Below, piece by piece: positions 7,030-15,354 of a stretch of 37,912 nt of DNA. This stretch comes from Saprospiraceae bacterium UBA3362 (GTDB lineage: Bacteria > Bacteroidota > Bacteroidia > Chitinophagales > Saprospiraceae): NCBI GenBank assembly GCA_002360455.1, contig DEQQ01000026.1, forward strand, positions 1 to 37,912, in the 5' to 3' direction. The notes under the pieces were generated by a model that was not told the origin of the DNA, did no database searches, and was given only the letters and a program-made list of their open reading frames with translations. Position 1 is the stretch's first letter; each line of letters opens with the position of its first letter. The position numbers and the translations under genes are program-made.

Positions 7030-8523
7030 ATGTATAAATTATCATTTCTACTCATAATCCTAAATTTCATTAACCATTCCTTTGGCCAAGACCTAGTATG
7101 GAGAATTCCAATAGATGCAAAAAATGTTCAACTTGAAACGCCTAAATCGGTTGTATTAGACTCTATGGTAGTTGATATTCCTGAGAATGGAAAAGTGATT
7201 ATCCAATTTGAAGGAAATGCTTGGAGCTCATTCGGCGATGATATCATTGTTGCTGCAAATGAATTCCCGCTTTGGACACCTGATAATGGAAACTACTCAT
7301 TTTTAGTTTATGACTCAATATACAACTTGAATGCTTTTTATCATTCCAGAATTGTAAATGTATCAGCAGGAAAGAAAAAATTTTATGCCATTGGTCATAA
7401 CTGGACAGGTAAAGCCGGTGATGGAATAGCCAGCTTTAAGGGCAACTTAACGGCAGAATTTTACAAAGCCAATAACACTCAGTCTTTTATAAGTAGTAAT
7501 CCGATATCTAAATATCCACTTAAAGCTACTCAAGAAGCAGGAGTGCTAAGCAAAATAGAAATCAATGCTCCAAAGAAAGGAAAGTTATTGGTTAGCATTG
7601 ATGGAGTGATGGGATCTAATGTTGATGATGTTTTGGAGCTCACAAGCAATACAAATCCAAACTGGCCGAATGACGCAGAAAAAGTAGAAGCCAAATCCAT
7701 CACTTATTGGAATTCTGAATTAATCTGTCATAAAAAATTGTTTTCTGTAGAACCGGGAATTCATACAATATATGCTTTAATCAGAAAAACAAAAGGTGAT
7801 ACATCTTCACAAAACAATAGTGTGTATTGTCAGTTCTATGCTGAGTTTCTTGCCGATGTTGAAACTACAAAGAGTATAAATGCAGCGTCATTTGAAAAAA
7901 CGATCAGAAAGTCCACAGATACTATAAATGTATATAATGTAGATTTAGATTTACCTTCTAATGGGAAACTAATTTTAAAATATTCCGCCAGGTTACAGTC
8001 AAACATAAAAGATCAATATCATATATTTTTAGCCGATAATCACTCTAATACTATAAAGGCAAATAGTATTAGAGTTCAAAACACCCACATTAACGATAAT
8101 GATGACTATTTCATGATTTCAGAAATTAGTAACGCTAAAGCAGGTAAACATTCGATAAGCATTAGATCCTTGCTTGATCCTGCATCTAAAGGAACAGGTA
8201 CTGCTTTGATAAAGGGTGTACTAAGCATGAAATTTATTGGGGAAAAATCTACTGAAGTAAGTTCTATCAATCAGGATTTATTGAATATCGTAGGCTACCC
8301 TGTCCCCTTCCAAAATAAATTGACATTACAGGCATTGAATAACGGTGAAAATTCAGATTGTAATTTATACATATTTAATGAACAAGGAAATCTAATGTTC
8401 AAATCAAAGGACGTGAATCTTAAATCAGCTGATTTTGACTTGAGCAATTTCCCTACGGGAATATACAATGCCATTATCGAATGTAAAAATCAGAAATCTG
8501 TTCTGAAATTAGTTAAACAATGA
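7030..8523 (+). CDS. T9SS-exported protein with three related modules
   Basis: This 497-residue protein has a signal peptide MYKLSFLLIILNFINHSFGQ. The mature part holds three tandem modules of ~115-130 residues (roughly 35-147, 165-280 and 285-405). Each has a strand of the form P..GK[VL][IL] (PENGKVIIQF, PKKGKLLVSI, PSNGKLILKY) and later a G-turn-strand (SAGKKKFYAI, EPGIHTIYAL, KAGKHSISI). The last ~75 residues are a type A T9SS sorting domain: GYPVPFQNKLTLQ, LYIFNEQGN, FPTGIYNAII and a basic end. It is therefore predicted to be secreted through T9SS and attached at the surface or released. The upstream TTG at 7012 is rejected as a start because it lies inside the promoter element. Confidence 0.8.
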   Translation: MYKLSFLLIILNFINHSFGQDLVWRIPIDAKNVQLETPKSVVLDSMVVDIPENGKVIIQFEGNAWSSFGDDIIVAANEFPLWTPDNGNYSFLVYDSIYNLNAFYHSRIVNVSAGKKKFYAIGHNWTGKAGDGIASFKGNLTAEFYKANNTQSFISSNPISKYPLKATQEAGVLSKIEINAPKKGKLLVSIDGVMGSNVDDVLELTSNTNPNWPNDAEKVEAKSITYWNSELICHKKLFSVEPGIHTIYALIRKTKGDTSSQNNSVYCQFYAEFLADVETTKSINAASFEKTIRKSTDTINVYNVDLDLPSNGKLILKYSARLQSNIKDQYHIFLADNHSNTIKANSIRVQNTHINDNDDYFMISEISNAKAGKHSISIRSLLDPASKGTGTALIKGVLSMKFIGEKSTEVSSINQDLLNIVGYPVPFQNKLTLQALNNGENSDCNLYIFNEQGNLMFKSKDVNLKSADFDLSNFPTGIYNAIIECKNQKSVLKLVKQ

Positions 8524-8819
8524 TTGAAACAAATTAAGGAAGCCGGAGTTAAATATGAGTGAGAAAAGATTTGACCGAGAAATAGTCTGATTGATTTATA
8601 GACCTCATCTTGTACTTGATAATTAAGTAATTGGGTTTTCAAATGATTAGCCCGCGAAGCAGGTGGAGTGCTGAATTCAACATAAGAGCAGCACTCCCTT
8701 TGATTTTTTTGAAAAGCTATAAGACCATAAATTCCTCTATTCTCATATAAGCAGCTCTAGCACTAGGATATCGATTGTTTGGGTATAAATAGTTTCGTAA
8801 AGTTTTTATTCATTTTTAT
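8524..8819. other. intergenic region with one hairpin
   Basis: Apart from the terminator-like hairpin at 8665-8710 and the promoter at 8820-8827, I see no gene in this stretch. Short frames here lack coding character. Confidence 0.5.
8665..8710 (+). terminator. Rho-independent terminator-like hairpin
   Basis: GGAGTGCTG (8665-8673) pairs perfectly with CAGCACTCC (8689-8697) across a 15-base loop. It is followed by CTTTGATTTTTTT to 8710. It lies ~140 bases after the stop of the T9SS protein and before the next promoter. Confidence 0.6.
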
Positions 8820-8827
8820 TAGTTTTG
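8820..8827 (+). promoter_or_regulatory. TAnnTTTG promoter element for 8847-9365
   Basis: TAGTTTTG lies 27 nt before the ATG at 8847. This spacing supports 8847 over the TTG at 8841. Confidence 0.55.
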
Positions 8828-8846
8828 CGCTTTAAAACTATTGCCA

Positions 8847-9365
8847 ATGTCAAGAAATGTTCTTGTACTCTTTCTCTTCCTTTTTTCAAAATTTATCATT
8901 GCTCAGACTATCATCAAAACTAATGCAATGAATATTCCACTCATCCCTTCTTTGCATATAGAACAAGGTTTTACCAAGCATATTTCAGTTCAACTTAATC
9001 TCCACAGAGGAACTATTACTTTTTTATCAAAAACGGATTGGTTTAATGGTTCCTTAGATCTAAGATTTTACATCAAGAACTATAAAAGCCGCTCTTTAAG
9101 TGGAATTTATCTCGCACCCGGATTACATTATAACTTTGATTATAACGAACCAATAATTCTTGAAAATCAGAATATAGTCCGATATGGTCGCTCGAATATA
9201 GGGCCGATCTTTAGAGCCGGCTATCAAATTGTATTTGCAAATGAACGATGGAGTTTGGACCTTGGCTTGGGTCTAGCGACTAAGATGATATACTTACAAA
9301 AATCACTGTACTCTGATTTTGATTCAGAATTTCGAGCCATGGCTGGTTTGGGTTACCGATTTTAG
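8847..9365 (+). CDS. small outer-membrane-barrel-like protein
   Basis: This 172-residue protein starts with a signal peptide (MSRNVLVLFLFLFSKFIIAQ). It continues with alternating strands such as HISVQLNLHRGTI, GSLDLRFYIKNY, GIYLAPGLHYNFDY and IGPIFRAGYQIVF, and ends in an aromatic strand MAGLGYRF with C-terminal Phe. The pattern fits a small eight-strand-type outer-membrane barrel, as in Bacteroidota DUF3575-like proteins, though the exact family is unsure. The ATG at 8847 is chosen over the TTG at 8841 because it starts the signal peptide and fits the promoter spacing. It stands alone and converges with the minus-strand gene ending at 9459. Confidence 0.7.
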   Translation: MSRNVLVLFLFLFSKFIIAQTIIKTNAMNIPLIPSLHIEQGFTKHISVQLNLHRGTITFLSKTDWFNGSLDLRFYIKNYKSRSLSGIYLAPGLHYNFDYNEPIILENQNIVRYGRSNIGPIFRAGYQIVFANERWSLDLGLGLATKMIYLQKSLYSDFDSEFRAMAGLGYRF

Positions 9366-9458
9366 TATTCCATTGATTATTTACCTGTTCAATAAAAACC
9401 AACTGAATAGTGAATAGCAATATCAAAAAAGCAATTCCTTTTTATCCTATAAGTCAAA

Positions 9459-10043
9459 TTATTTTCTATAATCATTAATCAAAGTATGAGCTTGAATTTC
9501 ATTAAAGAAAGTGAAACTTCTTTTATAAAATTCAGAATGATTGCTTTTAAGAAGCGGAATTACATCATTAAAATTTACAACAAATTTTGCTCTCTGATTC
9601 ATTCGCCCCAATACTTCACTCAGTCCCTCCCAGGTTTTAAAATGATTTAACCATTTGTACCGGATCAAAGAAGCAGCCAGTCGGGAATGACGAGGGTTCA
9701 TATTGTTCTTATGCTCCTCCAAAACGAATTCAATGGTTTCCTGCAGTTGAATAAATGTAAAATCAAAAAGCTGAGTCCATTGTTGCATTAAATAATAATC
9801 CAACACAATATCCACGGCCACAGAATGATATTTACCTACAGCAGAATAAAACTGGTCTTTCATCCACCGAATGCTCTCATGTTGATCTGTAAAAAAATCA
9901 ATATCTCTATGCATTTTGACTCCCCAATTTACCCTCGCGGACCAATGTTGTTCCTCCTGCTTTTTTAAGCCATCCGCTATAAAATTACCCAACATCAAAT
10001 CAGGGTCAGGGTACGAAAACGCCAAATGAGCTAAATAATTCAT
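9459..10043 (-). CDS. acpH: acyl-carrier-protein phosphodiesterase (AcpH/DUF479 family)
   Basis: This 194-residue protein has the family's usual length and hallmarks. It opens MNYLAHLAFS, then LGNFIADG (residues 18-25), and carries the HD-type metal motif HRDIDFFTDQH at residues 45-55, followed by DIVLDYYL with Asp78 and Asp82. Family members hydrolyse the 4'-phosphopantetheine arm from holo-ACP, giving apo-ACP, in the cytoplasm with a divalent metal. Some relatives have uncertain substrates, so the exact activity is inferred. The gene is divergent from ychF, with ~80 bases between the two that hold the ychF promoter. Confidence 0.85.
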   Translation of the reverse strand: MNYLAHLAFSYPDPDLMLGNFIADGLKKQEEQHWSARVNWGVKMHRDIDFFTDQHESIRWMKDQFYSAVGKYHSVAVDIVLDYYLMQQWTQLFDFTFIQLQETIEFVLEEHKNNMNPRHSRLAASLIRYKWLNHFKTWEGLSEVLGRMNQRAKFVVNFNDVIPLLKSNHSEFYKRSFTFFNEIQAHTLINDYRK

Positions 10044-10121
10044 GACCGAAAATTAACAAGTCGTAAACAATATAGTTTCTTATCTCATCCTCCCAAGCAA
10101 GTTAAGCTTAAATTTTTCTTT

Positions 10122-10129
10122 TATTTTTG
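10122..10129 (+). promoter_or_regulatory. TAnnTTTG promoter element for ychF
   Basis: TATTTTTG lies 29 nt before the ATG at 10151 and covers the TTG at 10127, ruling out that TTG as a start. Confidence 0.6.
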
Positions 10130-10150
10130 CGCCAAATAAAAATAGAATTC

Positions 10151-11245
10151 ATGGGATTACAATGTGGAATTGTCGGATTACCCAATGTTGGAAAATCAAC
10201 TTTATTCAATGCCCTGACTTCTGCAGGTGCATTGGCAGCAAACTATCCTTTTGCGACCAAAGATCCTAACATTGGTGTCATCACTGTGCCTGACGATAGA
10301 CTTAAGGTGTTGGCAGATTTGGCTAAACCTCAAAAAGTAATCCCCACTACTGTAGATATTGTAGATATCGCAGGATTGATCAAGGGAGCCTCACAAGGAG
10401 AAGGCTTAGGCAATCAGTTCCTTGCCAATATCAGAGAAGTGGATGCCATTATTCATGTTGTTAGAGCATTTGATAATGACAATGTTGTGCATGTTGATGG
10501 ATCTGTAGATCCTGTGAGAGATAAAGAAATTGTAGATACAGAGCTCATCCTAAAGGATATTGAAACTATGGAAAAACGGCTCGACAGAGCAAGAAAACAA
10601 GCTAAAAGCGGAGATAAAGAGACTCTCTTGGAACTCGAACTTGGAGACCAACTCAAAAAACATCTGGAATCGGGCAAGACTGCAAGATCCTTTGCAGATG
10701 ACGATCAAAAAGCCGCCTATGTCAAAGCCTGCCAAATTCTTACCGGCAAACCTGTACTTTATGTGTGCAACGTTGATGAACAATCTATTCACAGCGGAAA
10801 CAAACACACAGAACGATTTATTGAAGCTATAAAAGATGAGGCTGCTCAAGTTCTATTGATCAGCGCAGGGATTGAAGCCGAAATAACTGAATTACCTGAG
10901 GAAGAAAGAGAAATATTTTTTAAGGAAATGGGACTTGATGAACCCGGAACCTATAAAATTACAAGAGCAGCCTACAAACTTTTGAAACTAATAACCTACT
11001 TCACAGTTGGAGAAAAAGAAGTAAGGGCCTGGACAATTCAAGAAGGCTTCAAGGCTCCACAAGCTGCAGGAGTAATCCATTCTGATTTTGAAAAAGGATT
11101 TATCAGAGCGGAAGTTATTCGTTATAATGACTTCACTCAGTTAAAATCCGAGAGCGCTTGCAGATCTGCAGGAAAATTGAGTACAGAAGGAAAGGAATAC
11201 ATCGTCAAAGATGGAGATATTATGCATTTCCTTTTCAATGTCTAA
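10151..11245 (+). CDS. ychF: redox-regulated ATPase/GTPase YchF (OBG family)
   Basis: The protein is 364 residues, against 363 in E. coli. The P-loop is GLPNVGKST (residues 9-17) and the switch II region is DIVDIAGLIKGASQGEGLGN. The base-specificity motif is the YchF-type NVDE in place of NKxD, which explains the family's preference for ATP. A coiled-coil region (residues ~130-200) and a C-terminal TGS domain (ITYFTVGEKEVRAWTI onward) complete the fold. YchF binds ribosomes and is linked to translation and stress responses. The ATG at 10151 gives the canonical MGLQCGIVGL opening. Its last 8 bases overlap the next gene. Confidence 0.97.
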   Translation: MGLQCGIVGLPNVGKSTLFNALTSAGALAANYPFATKDPNIGVITVPDDRLKVLADLAKPQKVIPTTVDIVDIAGLIKGASQGEGLGNQFLANIREVDAIIHVVRAFDNDNVVHVDGSVDPVRDKEIVDTELILKDIETMEKRLDRARKQAKSGDKETLLELELGDQLKKHLESGKTARSFADDDQKAAYVKACQILTGKPVLYVCNVDEQSIHSGNKHTERFIEAIKDEAAQVLLISAGIEAEITELPEEEREIFFKEMGLDEPGTYKITRAAYKLLKLITYFTVGEKEVRAWTIQEGFKAPQAAGVIHSDFEKGFIRAEVIRYNDFTQLKSESACRSAGKLSTEGKEYIVKDGDIMHFLFNV

Positions 11246-11732
11246 TCATCACAAACTTCTAGGCTTCATTCTCTTGTTGTTTTTTTCTACAGCAGGAAAT
11301 TCACAATATTACAGAACCGCTGCGGGCATTCGTCTTGGAAATGATATTGGCATTACAGTACAACAAACCATATCAAAATACTTTACGACGGAAGGCTTAA
11401 TTCATCAAAGATTCCAAGACAGTTTTACTTATATTAGTATATTGGCAGAACCTCATACCAATATCATTACTAGGAGATTTAATCTTTATTTGGGCGGAGG
11501 TCCTAGCCTCAGGTTCAATAAAAATTTTACAAGTGCCAACAACTTAAGTTTGATTGCCGGCTTGGAACTTAGCACAAAGAACATTTGCTATTCTTTTGAC
11601 TACAAACCACTGCTATTGGATATAGGTGGCAAATTTGAGCTTGTCAGTCAATCCGCTTTTTCGATACGATACATTATAGTAAAAGCAAAAAAAAGAAAGA
11701 TTAATTGGAATATTTTCAAAAAGAAAAAATAA
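11238..11732 (+). CDS. barrel-like envelope protein overlapping ychF
   Basis: This 164-residue protein begins at the ATG at 11238, which overlaps the ychF stop region (ATGTCTAA), so translation is probably coupled. Starts further upstream (11211) lie inside ychF and lack a signal peptide. The signal peptide MSNHHKLLGFILLLFFSTAG ends at NSQ. The rest alternates strands (TAAGIRLGNDIGITVQQTI, FNLYLGGGPSLRFNKN, LSLIAGLELSTKN) like a short outer-membrane barrel. The end is unusually basic and Lys-rich (KKRKINWNIFKKKK), not the aromatic finish of most barrels. Family unrecognised. Confidence 0.7.
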   Translation: MSNHHKLLGFILLLFFSTAGNSQYYRTAAGIRLGNDIGITVQQTISKYFTTEGLIHQRFQDSFTYISILAEPHTNIITRRFNLYLGGGPSLRFNKNFTSANNLSLIAGLELSTKNICYSFDYKPLLLDIGGKFELVSQSAFSIRYIIVKAKKRKINWNIFKKKK

Positions 11733-11746
11733 TTTTATTTACCAAA

Positions 11747-12769
11747 TTATTGCTCACTTAAAATTGGGTTTCGAATAAAGGATTCATCATCCAAGGTTTT
11801 TAAAAACAATTTGATTTTTGTTTTCTCTTCTTCTGTCAATGGAATTCCTAATCCCTCCTTCCTGATTAAATTTGAATCTAGTGTAGCACTCATTACAACC
11901 TTATTTGCATAGTGATCCAATACCTGATCTATTGTTCTAAACCTGCCGTCATGCATATAAGGCGCAGTATAACTTAAGTTACGAAGACTTGGCACTCTAA
12001 ATCTATACAGATCAGAATCAACCAAACTGGCTTTATACCGACCCAAATCTCCTGTAAGCACCAATCCGTTATTTCTAAAGCTAAAATCAGTAAACAAAGC
12101 GGTACTGTGACATGGACTGCATTTCGTATTTACCAATTGCAATCCTTCAAATTCATCAGACGTTAACTGAACTGAATTAACTTGAAGGCTTTGATCATAC
12201 TTGGAATTTGCAGAAACACAAAAAGCCATAAATTGAGATAATGCCTTCAACAGATCTTTAGATTCAATCTTATCTACATTAATCCAAGACTTGAACAAAC
12301 TAGGATACTGAGGATGTCGATTCAATTTTCCAATTGCATTTTCCAAGCTTTCATCCATCTCAACTTTGGATGTAATTGCATTGATAGGCACAAAATCTAA
12401 ATTATGCACTCCCCCATCCCAAAAGAAAGATTTATTCCAAATCAAGTTCATTACAGGCAATGCATTTCGAGTCCCCAAAAGATCATCTATTCCATGCGAT
12501 ATATCATGTCCGTGTTGTGTAAACCCGGCAGATTGTTGATGGCAACTGCCACAAGAAATGCTTGAATCTCGGGACAAGATTGGATCATAAAACAATTTCC
12601 TTCCAAGCTCAAATCCTTCTTTCGAAATTGGATTTAAAGTCAGATCGTAATTGACTGCAGGAAAATGATCCGGGATTCGAATGGAAAAATTTTGTTCTGC
12701 ATCATTCTTTTCCTTGACACATGCAATAACTAAAACAAATATGCTAAATGCGATAAATATTTTACTCAT
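11747..12769 (-). CDS. di-heme cytochrome c peroxidase family protein, MauG/MbnH-like
   Basis: This 340-residue lipoprotein-like protein (FVLVIAC, Cys17) has two c-type heme sites. These are CGSCH at residues 73-77 and CSPCH at 217-221. It also carries the family motif PSLRNLSYTAPYMHDGRF with Met272 and His273. Family members oxidise partner proteins or reduce peroxide in the periplasm. Here the gene directly follows an MbnP-family gene, the known partner of MbnH, which converts a Trp of MbnP to kynurenine to create a copper site. The ATG at 12769 is chosen over 12829 because the extra 20 residues carry no signal and would span a perfect hairpin in the leader. Confidence 0.85.
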   Translation of the reverse strand: MSKIFIAFSIFVLVIACVKEKNDAEQNFSIRIPDHFPAVNYDLTLNPISKEGFELGRKLFYDPILSRDSSISCGSCHQQSAGFTQHGHDISHGIDDLLGTRNALPVMNLIWNKSFFWDGGVHNLDFVPINAITSKVEMDESLENAIGKLNRHPQYPSLFKSWINVDKIESKDLLKALSQFMAFCVSANSKYDQSLQVNSVQLTSDEFEGLQLVNTKCSPCHSTALFTDFSFRNNGLVLTGDLGRYKASLVDSDLYRFRVPSLRNLSYTAPYMHDGRFRTIDQVLDHYANKVVMSATLDSNLIRKEGLGIPLTEEEKTKIKLFLKTLDDESFIRNPILSEQ

Positions 12770-12797
12770 AACCAATAGCTTTACAATAATTAAATTG

Positions 12798-12831
12798 AGT
12801 TGGCTTCGTTCATTACTGTTCGAAGCCAACT
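12798..12831 (-). promoter_or_regulatory. perfect hairpin between the MbnP-like and MbnH-like genes
   Basis: AGTTGGCTTCG (12798-12808) and CGAAGCCAACT (12821-12831) form an 11-bp perfect stem with a 12-base loop. It lies 10 bases after the MbnP-like stop and 28 bases before the peroxidase ATG. On the minus strand it is followed by CAATTTAATTATTG, which is not a strong U-tract. It could be a partial terminator that sets the ratio of the two products, an mRNA stabiliser, or a regulator site. Confidence 0.6.
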
Positions 12832-12841
12832 GACAAAACCA

Positions 12842-13636
12842 TTATTGATGGATATGATCCAACTTTATCATATCGGTATAATTATTAGCAATTGTTGTTG
12901 AGTAGGGTGCGAACATGACCACAGGATTTTGCTTAATACTCAGATTCGTAGGATTCATAAAAAATTCCTGCAAATCCACTATCATATGAAATGTCGGTTC
13001 TGCGCTTCCATTAACATGAGCAACATCATCATCACTTACAGCAGAAACCGATTTTATATTATTGATCGTTGGTGAAGAATAACCTCCAAATCCACCGATG
13101 TGATACCAGAATCTTCTCTTTAATGTAATACTATCTATAGGAGCTGAAGGAGATTCACCCTCCACTTTAATAAAGATGTAACCGGAGTTCCAAGCCCAAT
13201 ACATTCCCTGTGCTCCTGTGGCCGGATCAAGCACACCGGTACGCTGATCCAATGCGGTTGTACTTTTTGCAGAATCAACTCCAATGATAAATTGAACAGC
13301 CCTATAATCATCTGCAGGAATGTTAGTCAAAGTAATTTCTCTGGATTTATCCAACTCATGATCCACAAGGAAATAGCTGTTGGGAACTTTATATTCCGAA
13401 CCATCTGCTTTTAGAAAAGAAATGTTTGAAATAAAATAACGGAACGCTGTAAACTTGACTGAATCTCCGGCAGGTGTCAGCAAGGATGAATTTAACTTTA
13501 GCTCCTGTGTCCCCCATCTGTGATCAAATTCCAATACTACAGATCCCGGTGAATTATCATGCTCATCATTACAAGAAAAACTAATAAAACTGATTAAACC
13601 TATTGCAAATAAAATATTTAAAAGATTGAATTTCAT
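12842..13636 (-). CDS. MbnP-family copper-binding lipoprotein
   Basis: This 264-residue protein has a lipoprotein-type leader with Cys22 (ISFSC). It carries the MbnP signature: EFDHRWG (His39), FRYFISNISFLKADG (residues 65-79), and GMYWAWNSGYIFIKVEG (144-160), with Trp147 and Trp149 in the WxW core. Also present are WYHIGGFGG (His179), FHMIVDL (His217) and a terminal LDHIH (His261, His263). In studied members, a partner MauG-like enzyme oxidises a Trp to kynurenine and this creates a copper site. I infer that one of the WAW Trp residues is the target but cannot show it. The gene lies between its barrel neighbour (27 bases away) and the peroxidase. Confidence 0.85.
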   Translation of the reverse strand: MKFNLLNILFAIGLISFISFSCNDEHDNSPGSVVLEFDHRWGTQELKLNSSLLTPAGDSVKFTAFRYFISNISFLKADGSEYKVPNSYFLVDHELDKSREITLTNIPADDYRAVQFIIGVDSAKSTTALDQRTGVLDPATGAQGMYWAWNSGYIFIKVEGESPSAPIDSITLKRRFWYHIGGFGGYSSPTINNIKSVSAVSDDDVAHVNGSAEPTFHMIVDLQEFFMNPTNLSIKQNPVVMFAPYSTTIANNYTDMIKLDHIHQ

Positions 13637-13663
13637 AAAAAATAAATTTTAACGATTAATTGA

Positions 13664-14575
13664 TTAAAAAAAATAAGAAAAATTAATGGCATATCTTCCA
13701 TTTGATTTTACCATACCGTCAGCATTATTTTGAACAGCCGGTATCATAGCGTTTAGACCCACAGTGAATTTATTAATTACAACATCCATTCCCAATGAAG
13801 CAAAAACTGCTTGCCCGGAATTACTGTCGATCTGTTTTCTGCCATCACGATCTTTGCCTATAGACTCGATGAGACTTCCTGCATGAGGCAGCAGCACACA
13901 ATTATTAAGTTGTTTCCAATAAAAATAACGCGCCGACAATTGAATTCTATGGCCATATCTGTATTGATAAGAATTGCTGGTATTCCATCTTGAATTCAAA
14001 TCAAGGTTTACTCCATGTTTGTTCCAACGCATAGAATAATTTATATTTGAAATAAAATCCACACTTCCGGATCCCAACTGCATTCCCTGAGGCAAAGCAT
14101 GATCCAACTCAGTAGAATTATCATATCGACCTGTCGGCAATTTAACTCCTGCTCCGGCAGTGAGAGTATGTTTAAATGCCTTATTTAGACTATCCCCTGA
14201 GTTTAGCATTAAAACATTGCACAACAAAGAGATATCCCCCAATCCGCTTTGATGTTGTACCGAAGGATAAGACTTTAAGGAAAACTGATTGAGCGGCACG
14301 AACACAAACAACTGAATCCTTTGATGAGGATAATATCGCCCATAAATATCTACAGTCTGATAAGTCTCAGTCGCTGGACGAGGGTCATTCACAAAATGCT
14401 TTGTTGTAAATGAGCTGTATTGATATCTCACCGAAAGGTGCTGCCTCCCATACATTGGCAAGATACCAAAATAATTTCCGCTTGAATTAGAGCCACAAAA
14501 ATCACAACAATTCGCATAGCTTACCAAGCTCAAAAAAAGAACAATTAAAACAACTCGTTGTAACACCTTGATCAA
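13664..14575 (-). CDS. outer-membrane barrel protein of the MbnP/MbnH-like operon (CDFCG start)
   Basis: This 303-residue protein has a signal peptide (residues ~1-23), followed by CCDFCGSNSSGNYFGILPMY. It then runs as amphipathic strands (HLSVRYQYSSF, TVDIYGRYYP, RIQLFVFVPLNQFSL, GVKLPTGRY, VGLNAMIPAVQ) and ends NFSYFF, typical of a C-terminal barrel strand. The CD[FV]CG opening is one I know from Bacteroidota barrel proteins encoded beside MbnP genes, so passage or binding of a metal or ligand across the outer membrane is plausible but unproven. An in-frame stop lies just upstream, so the start must be TTG 14575 or GTG 14566. The 279 bases upstream, to 14855, show no gene. Confidence 0.75.
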   Translation of the reverse strand: MIKVLQRVVLIVLFLSLVSYANCCDFCGSNSSGNYFGILPMYGRQHLSVRYQYSSFTTKHFVNDPRPATETYQTVDIYGRYYPHQRIQLFVFVPLNQFSLKSYPSVQHQSGLGDISLLCNVLMLNSGDSLNKAFKHTLTAGAGVKLPTGRYDNSTELDHALPQGMQLGSGSVDFISNINYSMRWNKHGVNLDLNSRWNTSNSYQYRYGHRIQLSARYFYWKQLNNCVLLPHAGSLIESIGKDRDGRKQIDSNSGQAVFASLGMDVVINKFTVGLNAMIPAVQNNADGMVKSNGRYAINFSYFF

Positions 14576-14854
14576 ATTTTAATAAAACAATATTCTTAGA
14601 TCTCGCTAAAGACTTCTTATGCCTGTATAAAGAAATCTTTTAATAAAAAAGGAAAATGCAGATGTGAACTTTTTATATCCGATTAAATGACCTGCTCTTT
14701 GACTACAAAAATGAAGTTCATTTTCGTTTTACAAAAATTGAAAGATTGCAAAAAGATTCTGAATTGAATCAATTAAATATGCAAAATGAATGCTCTGACA
14801 ATCTACTGCAATTGCATCATTTAATCTAAATAAAAAAAAGAAATGTGAAGAGTA

Positions 14855-15250
14855 TTAAATCCAATAAGATGGCGGATGAAAGATTTTAGATACGAAAGAT
14901 TTAGTGTCGGGAAATAGATAAAGAATGTTCAGTTTCGGATAATTTCTCTGAGAATTACCAAACCTAAGTGTAAAGTAATTCAACTCTGAAGAAATTAAAA
15001 CCGGTTGATTTTCAAAAATTAGCTTTAGAGCTTGTTTGCTGTTGGATTGATTTTGCTCAAATTCATTCTTCAGCTTTTGCTTTAGAACGCATTTTGCCTG
15101 ACATTTAGAATTGGGATTATTTCTATTAACACATAGATTTTTTGCGTAAAAGGCTCTGTTTAGATAAAATTGCACAACAATGGCTGATGTACTTACACAT
15201 TGCAATAAAGCAACAAGAAGTAAGAATGAAACAGCCAAAGTTCTAAACAT
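14855..15250 (-). CDS. small envelope protein with conserved Cys motif, metal-homeostasis type
   Basis: This 131-residue protein has an N-terminal hydrophobic segment (residues ~5-27). It then reads FYLNRAFYAKNLCVNRNNPN, followed by SKCQAKCVLKQKLKNEF: Cys40, Cys50 and Cys54 in C-x9-C-x3-C spacing. The C-terminus IFHPPSYWI also looks conserved. I associate the pattern LNR.YIA..LC.NR..P...C.GKC.L.K.L with small Bacteroidota proteins encoded near copper or metal genes. The three Cys and terminal His could bind metal; this is inference. A TAnnTTTG promoter lies 34-41 bases upstream, so this is probably the first gene of the operon that continues to 11747. Confidence 0.7.
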   Translation of the reverse strand: MFRTLAVSFLLLVALLQCVSTSAIVVQFYLNRAFYAKNLCVNRNNPNSKCQAKCVLKQKLKNEFEQNQSNSKQALKLIFENQPVLISSELNYFTLRFGNSQRNYPKLNILYLFPDTKSFVSKIFHPPSYWI

Positions 15251-15283
15251 TGTAAAATGATTTTTTGACTAAGATTATCTATG

Positions 15284-15291
15284 CAAATGTA
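15284..15291 (-). promoter_or_regulatory. TAnnTTTG promoter element for the MbnP/MbnH-like operon
   Basis: On the minus strand TACATTTG lies 41 nt before the ATG at 15250, downstream of the threonine aldolase stop. It would drive the four-gene block independently. Confidence 0.5.
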
Positions 15292-15354
15292 AAGTATTTT
15301 CGCTTTTCCAATTGTTAATTTTATTCAAAGCAAGGATTAGAATTACAAATTTAA

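Noticed and set aside
12770..12829. 20-residue N-terminal extension of the peroxidase
   Set aside because: It lacks signal character, its coding sequence is occupied by a perfect hairpin, and the ATG at 12769 starts a good lipoprotein leader.
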